Source of the DNA: DAOVRL01 sp964459805
Lineage (GTDB): Bacteria; Planctomycetota; Phycisphaerae; Sedimentisphaerales; Anaerobacaceae
Assembly: GCA_964459805.1 (NCBI GenBank)
Contig: CAYWOD010000003.1
Location: 1 to 46,683 of the forward strand
Direction of reading: 5' to 3'
DNA length: 46,683 nt
Under the pieces are notes generated by a model that saw only the letters and a program-made list of their open reading frames with translations, did no database searches and had not been told where the DNA came from. A program made the translations under genes and the position numbers. Of this stretch, positions 32,655-39,534 are shown one piece after another (position 1 is the stretch's first letter; the number at the start of each line of letters is the position of its first letter).

Positions 32655-33800
32655 GTGAAAGAGCTTTTGGGAATGTTGAATCTAAATGCCATAAGGACGG
32701 TCGTTGTCTGCATCTTCTGCTTATACGTCTTAGCCGAGAACGGGATCGTAAAACACCTTCTCGTTAAACCATTCTTTGTAAAGGTGATGCGAATATTCTG
32801 GGCGTTGATGCTTGCAGCTTTTCTTTTCTTCTGCTGCGTAGGATTACTCACGATTTTCGACTATGCTCAAAAAGTTCTTTCGTCTGGCGGACTGCATCTA
32901 TCAGAGTTATCGAAGCTTATCCCTCACTTCTGTATAATTGTTCTTACCCTGTTCTGCTGGAGACACTTCTGGTATTATTTCCGAAACGATGAGGATACCA
33001 TTGTTTCAGGTTGGTACATCAAGAGGCATATTGACCTAAACAAACGAAGAAAGTTCGAAGAATCCTACCGTTGTCTGCAAGAAGCCTCTGAAATCAAACC
33101 AGACTCACTACAAATTTGGTGCTTACTTGCCAGTTTCGCTCAACTATTCCTTGAGAATGCAGAGCAGGCCGACCAGTACCTTGCCAATGCTCGGAGGATT
33201 CTCGACTCTAAGCCTTCAAAAAATCCTAAGGAAATCGCTGTTGTGGAGCATTATTCTGGTTACATTTTACGGCACCGCAACGATCGCAAAACAGGCCTCG
33301 AACACATGAAAAAAGCCTACGAACTGGGCGCCAAGCGGAAATGGTCAGCAGCACTTCTCTGTATAGTCTTCTGTGGAATAGTCCTTGTTCTGATTTGTGC
33401 GAAGGTCATGCAACCGCCGCCGAGCATAATCTATGATGCACTCGACCAACTTATTGACAAAGAGCGTACCATTATGGTGGATCTTACTGATGTCACTGAT
33501 TTTGACTGGAACAATCTTTATGCGTTCCCCCCATACACAGGAGAAGATGAAGTCTCCTCCGTCCTTGGGGAGAAGTTCGTCAAGATTAAGAAGAAGCATC
33601 CTTATGAGCTGAGTAGCGGCGATGTCCTTGTTGTGTTCGTGCACAACGACAAGGTTGTCTACTACGAATTCGTGGCCCCGAAGTACCGGCTGTTCGGGGC
33701 AGATGGCTCTTTCGTGATTCCGAGAGAGAAAGCCGTATTCAAGGTCAAACCTTATCTAGGCAGAGGTCCTTATGAACTTCATGAGATCGATAGCCAATAG
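32655..33800 (+). CDS. Membrane protein with TPR-like middle (unknown function)
   Basis: The likely start is GTG 32655, five bases after AGGA; ATG 32673 is an alternative. 381 residues. Three membrane helices lie in the first ~110 residues (IRTVVVCIFCLYVLA, IFWALMLAAFLFFCCVGLL, PHFCIIVLTLFCW). A helical repeat segment follows with FEESYRCLQEASEIKP and ENAEQADQYLANARRIL (TPR-like, ~120-235), then a fourth membrane helix (AALLCIVFCGIVLVLICA) and a ~115-residue soluble tail. Base composition is more AT-rich than the flanking genes. No family recognised. It lies alone beyond the repeat-rich region, and its downstream gap holds a duplicated GGAGGACCGGGCTAAAT. Confidence 0.7.
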   Translation: MKELLGMLNLNAIRTVVVCIFCLYVLAENGIVKHLLVKPFFVKVMRIFWALMLAAFLFFCCVGLLTIFDYAQKVLSSGGLHLSELSKLIPHFCIIVLTLFCWRHFWYYFRNDEDTIVSGWYIKRHIDLNKRRKFEESYRCLQEASEIKPDSLQIWCLLASFAQLFLENAEQADQYLANARRILDSKPSKNPKEIAVVEHYSGYILRHRNDRKTGLEHMKKAYELGAKRKWSAALLCIVFCGIVLVLICAKVMQPPPSIIYDALDQLIDKERTIMVDLTDVTDFDWNNLYAFPPYTGEDEVSSVLGEKFVKIKKKHPYELSSGDVLVVFVHNDKVVYYEFVAPKYRLFGADGSFVIPREKAVFKVKPYLGRGPYELHEIDSQ

Positions 33801-33831
33801 GAATCGGTCATCAGGCAGGGGGCCCCGGCCT

Positions 33832-33877
33832 GGAGGACCGGGCTAAATAGACCGCGGCGCGGAGGACCGGGCTAAAT
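33832..33877 (+). repeat. Duplicated 17-mer GGAGGACCGGGCTAAAT
   Basis: Copies at 33832-33848 and 33861-33877 form a 29-base-spaced direct repeat in the gap between the membrane TPR gene and mcsB. The second copy runs into short AAATCC heptamer-like units. Confidence 0.75.
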
Positions 33878-34024
33878 CCGAAATCCAAAACCCGCAGGAT
33901 GGCTTGCGCCATAAATTCCAATTACATACGTTCGAATGAGCAAAACGGGGATTGGCTTTACGGTGGGAGAGTTAGTGAGATCGGGGGATAAATGGCAGAA
34001 AATGATTTTACAGGCTGTTAGGAT

Positions 34025-35152
34025 TTAGGTTTTCTGGTTGAGTGCTGAGCGGATGATTTGGGCCCGGAGGGCGTCTCTATCGGCCGGGTCGAGGGTTTCG
34101 CCGTGGTTTAACTGCAAGTGAGCGGGGAGGGTGAGCATAAACAGGCGGTTTATGGTTGCGATGGAAATAGCCGGGCGTCCCTTTGCTCCGGCGGTGCCGC
34201 AGAGCGTGCAGAGCCTCTCTATGGCGGGAGTTGAGGCCCCCATGTGGTCGTGCATATTGATGCCAAGTCGCAGGTGGCTCAGCAGGAACAGGGCCTCCTG
34301 GGAACTTATCAGGTGGGCGTTCTGCAGCAGTGCCATGGCACGGGAGATTTTATCGTCGAGGACGTGGGTATCCTTGGAGAGCAGGTGGTTTCGTGCGACG
34401 TTTTCGTACTCGATTACTTCGGGGATGATGGCGTTTTCAAACTGCGAGACGATTTGCGATTCCGAGACACCGAGCGTTACCTGATTAGAGAGTTGATAGA
34501 GGTCGCTGGCGGCCTCGGTTCCCTCGCCGAAGAGTCCTCTGACGGCGAGGCTCATATCCTTAGCGGCGTTGAAGAATTTCTCGATCTGGCCGGTCATTTT
34601 CAGGGCCGGCAGATGGAGCATTACCGAGACCCTTATTCCGGTGCCCAGATTAGTAGGACAGGCCGTCAGGTAGCCGAAGCGAGGGCTGAAGGCATAATCG
34701 ACCTTTTGCTCAATCATATCGTCGATCTTGTTTATCTGCTTTGCACACTGGGAGAGCTGACAGCCGGCTTTGAGGACCTGGATTCGCAGATGGTCCTCTT
34801 CGTTGATCATAGCGGTGAAGAACTCGCGCTGGGCCAGGACGACTCCTCGGGGGCCTTTGCCGAAGGCGTGGTGTCGGCTGATAAGATGTCGCTCCACGAG
34901 GAAATTTCTGCTCAAAGTGGGGGCTTTATCGACGCTGATGTAATAGACTTTATCGCCTAATTTGAGCGACATCAGGACGTCTTTTAGCTTTTTGAGTATT
35001 TCGGCTTTTTCAGCGGTTGAGCAGCGGCTGAGGAATTTATGGCCTGCCAGGTTTCTGGCCAGACGAATCCGTGAGGATATAACGATATCGGACAACGGCC
35101 CGGAGCCGTCAAACCACTCATTTATGTCGCCACTAATGTCAGTCAGTTTCAT
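34025..35152 (-). CDS. mcsB: Protein arginine kinase McsB
   Basis: Phosphorylates protein arginines to mark substrates for Clp proteolysis. Start chosen at ATG 35152 (MKLTDISGDINEWFDG), 375 residues; the longer frame to 35194 adds non-conserved residues. Guanidino-kinase motifs: VISSRIRLARNLAG, FTAMINEEDHLRIQ with the catalytic acidic loop, GYLTACPTNLGTGIRVSVMLHLPAL, and a C-terminal QLNHGETLDPADRDALRAQ. It follows mcsA, with which it is known to form a complex. ClpC and CtsR are not in the window. Confidence 0.95.
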   Translation of the reverse strand: MKLTDISGDINEWFDGSGPLSDIVISSRIRLARNLAGHKFLSRCSTAEKAEILKKLKDVLMSLKLGDKVYYISVDKAPTLSRNFLVERHLISRHHAFGKGPRGVVLAQREFFTAMINEEDHLRIQVLKAGCQLSQCAKQINKIDDMIEQKVDYAFSPRFGYLTACPTNLGTGIRVSVMLHLPALKMTGQIEKFFNAAKDMSLAVRGLFGEGTEAASDLYQLSNQVTLGVSESQIVSQFENAIIPEVIEYENVARNHLLSKDTHVLDDKISRAMALLQNAHLISSQEALFLLSHLRLGINMHDHMGASTPAIERLCTLCGTAGAKGRPAISIATINRLFMLTLPAHLQLNHGETLDPADRDALRAQIIRSALNQKT

Positions 35153-35202
35153 ATTTTGTAGTGCGTAAACCGCTTTGCGTTTCGCATAGGCCACAAAGCG
35201 TA

Positions 35203-35700
35203 CTATTTTTCACTTTCACCTATTTTATCGCGTAGTTTTGCTGCCAGCTCGTAATCCTCATTTTGCACGGCGGCCTCGAGCTGCCGGCGCAGGCCCAGGA
35301 GCTCTATCTGCTTTTTCGTATCGAGCGATGTTCTCGAAGGGAGCTTGCCACAGTGGGCTGTTTGTCCGTTGTGGGCCTTTTCGACGAGCGGGCGAAGCGA
35401 CTTTTCGAACACCTCATAATCATTTGGACAGCCTAAGACCCCCTCCTTGCGGAACTGGTCGAGCGTAAAGCCGCAGATCGGGCATGCGGCCTGCTGCTCC
35501 GAAGGATCGGAGAGCTCATCGTCACTGGGCTGGACGGCAAGGAGGCTGCTGAGCAGCTCATTTATGGGGATATGGCTCTTGACAGCTATCCCCTGCTCGG
35601 CAGCACATTGCTCACAGATGTGCATCTCGGAGCGGACGCCGTCGGTAATCTCGGTCAGGTGAATAGTCGCATCCTGATTGTTACAAATCTGACATAGCAT
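35203..35700 (-). CDS. mcsA: McsA activator with UVR domain
   Basis: 165 residues. Binds metal through CxxC pairs and activates McsB. Seen: C3-C6, C29-C32, C73-C76, and a fourth half-site CPND (C91, D94) where Firmicute McsA usually has a second Cys. The C-terminal UvrB/UvrC-type helical hairpin is ELLGLRRQLEAAVQNEDYELA (~133-161). The gene precedes mcsB by 8 bases (or 50 from the later start) in the same order as in Bacillus. Start ATG 35700 (MLCQICNNQDAT). Confidence 0.93.
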   Translation of the reverse strand: MLCQICNNQDATIHLTEITDGVRSEMHICEQCAAEQGIAVKSHIPINELLSSLLAVQPSDDELSDPSEQQAACPICGFTLDQFRKEGVLGCPNDYEVFEKSLRPLVEKAHNGQTAHCGKLPSRTSLDTKKQIELLGLRRQLEAAVQNEDYELAAKLRDKIGESEK

Positions 35701-35777
35701 ATCGCACCGTCACGTATTATACCAGAATCCTGCCCCAATAATCGTCAAATTTGGAAATCGACTACAGGACGATTTTT

Positions 35778-36143
35778 TTATTTGGCGAACTTTGCCCAAC
35801 AGCCCTGCTTCTCACCGACCCTAACGCTTTGCAGATTAACACCTTCGGGCAGTTTTGGCTCGATCTTTTCATAAATGCAGGCGGCTACGTTCTCTGCCGA
35901 CGGGTTGTTCCGTTGAAAATAGGCCATCGCACCCAAATGCGAATTATCAAAGTCGGCGAGAATATCACGAAGTAGGGCCCTGAGTCTGTGAAAATCCATC
36001 ACAACCCCCATTTTGTCGAGGTTTTCACTGCCGAGCTCGGCAAGAACAGACCAGTTATGGGTGTGTGCGGGCTCCATCGAGCCGTCCGGCAAGGCCAATT
36101 GATGCGATGCCCGAAAGCTCATTTTGATACTGACCGTGAACAA
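35778..36143 (-). CDS. 6-pyruvoyl-tetrahydropterin synthase family protein (PTPS-III-like)
   Basis: Start chosen at TTG 36143, which gives the family N-terminus MFTVSIKMSFRASHQL; 121 residues. ATG 36203 would add 20 residues without homology. Zinc ligands H14, H27 and H29 are present (ASHQL, AHTHNW), as are GVVMDFHRLRALLRDIL and a C-terminal VRVGEKQG. The catalytic Cys of QueD/PTPS-I (CxxxHGH) is absent. Instead there is E24-P-A-H-T-H, an ExxHxH pattern resembling PTPS-III enzymes that replace FolB in folate synthesis, though Gly is Thr here. QueD or a diverged PTPS remains possible. Confidence 0.8.
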   Translation of the reverse strand: MFTVSIKMSFRASHQLALPDGSMEPAHTHNWSVLAELGSENLDKMGVVMDFHRLRALLRDILADFDNSHLGAMAYFQRNNPSAENVAACIYEKIEPKLPEGVNLQSVRVGEKQGCWAKFAK

Positions 36144-36234
36144 AGCAAGAAACTCCAATCTGAAGACTAATAGTAGTCTGTCAAGTGTGGTTTTCCAAGT
36201 CAAACCTGGGGTAAAACCGCAGGCTAAATAGAGT

Positions 36235-36254
36235 GCTTCGCTGCGCCGGCAATG
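36235..36254. repeat. REP-like intergenic repeat
   Basis: TTCGCTGCGCCGGCAATGAC (36235-36254) sits in the gap between coaD and the PTPS gene. Related to 18391-18430. Confidence 0.45.
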
Positions 36255-36289
36255 ACAACGGCACCTGGCGCGGAATATCGAATTTCGTA

Positions 36290-36784
36290 TTATTTTTTCT
36301 TATCGAGGCGTTTCTGCAAGCGCTCATAGACGTTTTTCGGAACGAGGTTCGAGATGTTGCCGCCCAGCGAGGCGACTTCGCGAATCAGGGTCGAGCTGGT
36401 GAAGCCATATTGCTCAGAAGTCATAACAAAGACCGTTTCTATGCCGGCGACGGCGCGGTTTGTCATAGCGAGCTTGAACTCATAGTGCACATCGGTTAGA
36501 CTTCTCAGGCCTCGGAGAATGACGTCTGCCTCTTTTTGGGCGGCGTATTCAACGGTCAACCCGTCAAAGCTCTCCACCGAGACGCCGGGCATATCGGCAG
36601 TCAATTCGGCTATCATCTCCACCCGCTCTTGGGGCGTGAAAAGCGAGTTTTTGACAGGGCTTCGCCCTACTGCAATAATAAGCTCGTCAAAGAGCTTTAT
36701 GCCTCGTTCGATGACGTCCAGATGCCCGTTCGTAATCGGGTCGAAGGAGCCCGGGAAAACAGCCCTAACAGATTTTCCGGTCAT
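36290..36784 (-). CDS. coaD: Phosphopantetheine adenylyltransferase
   Basis: Fourth step of coenzyme A synthesis: transfers AMP from ATP to 4'-phosphopantetheine. Start chosen at ATG 36784 (MTGKSVRAVFPGSFDP), giving the standard 164 residues; an upstream extension to 37060 is not conserved. Motifs: PGSFDPITNGHLDVIERG (T/HxGH), AVGRSPVKNSLFT, RGLRSLTDVHYEF and TSSTLIREVASLGG. Stands alone on the minus strand; no other CoA gene is adjacent. A large inverted repeat (36903-36912 with 36936-36945) lies upstream and may affect its leader. Confidence 0.97.
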   Translation of the reverse strand: MTGKSVRAVFPGSFDPITNGHLDVIERGIKLFDELIIAVGRSPVKNSLFTPQERVEMIAELTADMPGVSVESFDGLTVEYAAQKEADVILRGLRSLTDVHYEFKLAMTNRAVAGIETVFVMTSEQYGFTSSTLIREVASLGGNISNLVPKNVYERLQKRLDKKK

Positions 36785-37017
36785 CAGCGTGCCTTTCGGT
36801 TCGTACCTGGCGACTCGTTCCCAGCGGGACGAATTGCTATTATACCGACATCCGCGAACACAATCAAGGACGTTTGGCAAAGTTTGCGGATTTGAGGAAG
36901 ATGGGCCGGGAAAAGGAGGAGGCGTCTGAGAAGACTTCCCGGCCCGCTTTAACCAGTTCCACAATATTATACGTTTGCCGACAGTCAGAAGTTCGCCGAA
37001 TTCAGCGGCGAAGCATT

Positions 37018-37150
37018 GTAAATAGTATCTGTTGCGGAAAGCCAAAACTGACGATGTCACCCCTGCGAAAGCAGGGGTCCATATCGAAAAACCTGGATTC
37101 CTGCTTTCGCAGGAATGACAAATGCTGTTTCCGCAACAGAAACTACTTAG
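37018..37150. mobile_element. MITE-like element with terminal inverted repeats
   Basis: 23-bp imperfect terminal inverted repeats (37018-37040 and 37128-37150, 20 of 23 matching; the inner 13 are exact: TCTGTTGCGGAAA and its complement) bracket two internal palindromes: CCCCTGCGAAAGCAGGGG (37060-37077) and GATTCCTGCTTTCGCAGGAA (37096-37115). The total of 133 bases contains no gene. It could be a BIME or a MITE mobilised in trans. No target duplication was confirmed. It lies in the 519-base gap between coaD and the S9 peptidase gene. Confidence 0.6.
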
Positions 37151-37303
37151 TCACACTAAGCGATTCTGGTTTTCGAGACGGATTGACACTGTTTTTGGAT
37201 ATTTGGATTCCCACTACCCGCTTTGGCGGGCACAAGCCCCCAGGGCCGCTTGCGGGGCTTTGCGGGAACGACAGAAAGGGGCTGTTCTTTTTGTTGGACG
37301 CTC

Positions 37304-39349
37304 TTATCGTTTTAGCCACTGGTCGAGCCAGGCGATTACCGTTTCGTGCCAGAGGATGGAGTTGTTGGGCTTTAGGACCCAGTGGTTCTCATCCGGGAAG
37401 TAGAGCAGTTTGCTGGGAATGCCGAGGCGCTGGAGGGCGTTAAAGGTGGCCAGGCCCTGGGTGTCGACGACTCGGTAGTCCAATGCTCCGTGGATGACGA
37501 GCATTGGTGTTTTCCAATTCTTGACGTGGTTTACGGGGTTGTGCTTTTCGTAGCCGGGCGGGTTGTCCCAGGGCGTGCCGAGGTGGTCCCACTCGGGGAA
37601 CCAGAGCTCTTCGGTGTCGAAGTAGGCCATACGCTCGTCGAGGTTGCCGTCGTGGTTGATGAGGCAACGGAATCGCTCGGGCCAATTGCCGGCGATCCAG
37701 TTGATCATATAACCGCCGAAAGAGGCACCCAAGGCCCCTACCCTGTCGCCATCCATCCACGGATAGCGTTTCAGAGCGGCGGCCAGACCTTTCTGCAAGT
37801 CCTCGAGGGGTTTACCTGCCCAGTCGCCTCGGATAGAATCGGTGAAGGCCTGTCCGTATCCGGTTGAGCCGTGGAAATCGACCATTACGGCGGCGTAGCC
37901 TGCTCCTGCGTAGGCCTGCGGATTCCAGCGGTAGTGAAAGGAATTGCCGAAAGAGCCCTGCGGACCTCCGTGAATCAAAAAGGCCACCGGGTACTTCTTG
38001 CGCGGATTGAAATTAACCGGCTTGACTACGTAGCAATAGACCGTTTCATCGTTCCATCCTCTAAAGGTGAACTGCTCATATTCGCCCATGCGGGCAGCGG
38101 CGATTTTCTCTGCGTTGATGTTAGTGATTTTTCGGATGTCACTACCATCGGGATTGACCGAATAGAGTTCTGTCGGTGAGCGCAGGTTGTTTGAGCCGTA
38201 GATAATTCTATCTGCCGCGGCGCCGGGCGAACCGATGGAGCCTTCTTTGACAACGGTTTGGACAGCGCCTGTTTTGACGTTGACGGCGAACAGGGATCTT
38301 TGGCCCGTATTGGTTGCGGTAGCATAAATCTTTTTTCCGTCGGGCGAAAAGCAGAACGACGAAGGGCTGCGGTCCCAGTTCTCGGTTAGAGGGCGCTGCT
38401 CGCCGCTGGGCCAGGCGCGCAGGACGATTCGTAAGCGGTCGGACTCGTAGCCTGGCCTGGCCATAGCGAGGTAGGCCAGGGTCTTGCCGTCAGGTGAGAA
38501 GAGCGGATTAGTATCCCAGGCTTTGTTTTTCTCGGTGAGGGATTTGGGCGGTTTGGAACCGTCGATGGGGGCCAGGTAAAGGTCGAAGTCGGTTGACCAA
38601 GGCTCTTCGCGGCCTACATCGCGGGCGGAGAAGATAACCGCCCTGCCGTCGGGAGTGAACGTGATTTCCTCCGGGCCGCCGAAGGGTTTGGACGGGGTGT
38701 CGGCATCCATAGCGAGCATTACATCGACAGGTTCATCTCCAGTTGCGGGCATCACAAACAGATGTGAGCGTCGGCCATCTTTCCAGGTATCCCAGTGGCG
38801 AATGAATATTCGGTCGTAGATTCGGCCGCTTGTTTTTCTCTGCTCGATTTCGTCGAGTTTTTCCTTCGTTTGGGTTGGGCTGGAGCCGGGGAAGACTTCC
38901 ATCGTGAATGCTATGTGCCTTCCGTCTGGCGAGACGAGGAGGTTCGCTACATCGAGAGGTTGGTCTGTAATCTGTTCGGCTTCGCCGCCGTCAATGCGAA
39001 TGCGCCAGACTTGCGATGAGTCCGATCGGCTGGACAAAAAGTAGATCGATTTGGCGTCGGGGGCCCAGCAGGGGCTGGAGTCGCCGGCGGTGTGGGAGGT
39101 CAAACGGCGAAGGTCCGTCCCGCCGGCGCGGACGAGCCAGAGGTCGGTTCGGCCCTTGTCGGGTTCGAGGTCGGTCTTTCGCAGGACGAACACAATCTGT
39201 TGGCCGTCGGGCGAGACCTGCGGGTCGGAGATGCGATCCATCGCGAGCATATCGTGAACAGAAAACGGATGGGTTTCGTCGGCGCAGGCCGCGGGGATTG
39301 CGACGTTGAAGCAAATCAGGATGAGGCAATAAATGGATAGCAGACGCAT
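37304..39349 (-). CDS. Secreted S9 prolyl-oligopeptidase family peptidase
   Basis: Start chosen at ATG 39349 (MRLLSIYCLILICFNVAIPA), a clear signal peptide with AGGAGA upstream; 681 residues. An N-terminal beta-propeller of WD40/TolB-like repeats (MDRISDPQVSPDGQQIVFV and later copies with the SPDG pattern) covers the active site of a C-terminal alpha/beta hydrolase. The nucleophile is in GALGASFGGYM, the Asp in HGALDYRV and the His in DENHW. Layout fits acylaminoacyl-peptidase or dipeptidyl-peptidase-like S9 enzymes (S9C). Likely periplasmic or exported, releasing peptides for uptake. The longer frame to 39391 is rejected. Confidence 0.93.
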   Translation of the reverse strand: MRLLSIYCLILICFNVAIPAACADETHPFSVHDMLAMDRISDPQVSPDGQQIVFVLRKTDLEPDKGRTDLWLVRAGGTDLRRLTSHTAGDSSPCWAPDAKSIYFLSSRSDSSQVWRIRIDGGEAEQITDQPLDVANLLVSPDGRHIAFTMEVFPGSSPTQTKEKLDEIEQRKTSGRIYDRIFIRHWDTWKDGRRSHLFVMPATGDEPVDVMLAMDADTPSKPFGGPEEITFTPDGRAVIFSARDVGREEPWSTDFDLYLAPIDGSKPPKSLTEKNKAWDTNPLFSPDGKTLAYLAMARPGYESDRLRIVLRAWPSGEQRPLTENWDRSPSSFCFSPDGKKIYATATNTGQRSLFAVNVKTGAVQTVVKEGSIGSPGAAADRIIYGSNNLRSPTELYSVNPDGSDIRKITNINAEKIAAARMGEYEQFTFRGWNDETVYCYVVKPVNFNPRKKYPVAFLIHGGPQGSFGNSFHYRWNPQAYAGAGYAAVMVDFHGSTGYGQAFTDSIRGDWAGKPLEDLQKGLAAALKRYPWMDGDRVGALGASFGGYMINWIAGNWPERFRCLINHDGNLDERMAYFDTEELWFPEWDHLGTPWDNPPGYEKHNPVNHVKNWKTPMLVIHGALDYRVVDTQGLATFNALQRLGIPSKLLYFPDENHWVLKPNNSILWHETVIAWLDQWLKR

Positions 39350-39534
39350 AATTGTCTCCTTACAGATTGATAGTGATTTGTTTGAAGACACTCTAACACC
39401 GGGGGCGATACCTGTCCAAGAAAACCCGCCGTGCTTTTGCGGAAGAAGAAGTTTGGGCCCGTTAAGTGATGGGAACTATGGGGGCGCCGCTACTCATTCG
39501 GGGCACACAGGAATAGGTCCTATCCCATTGGAAA

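Noticed and set aside
36785..37060. N-terminal extension of CoaD
   Set aside because: The CoaD family begins at the AVFPGSFDP segment; the extra codons include proline/serine-rich filler and an inverted repeat.
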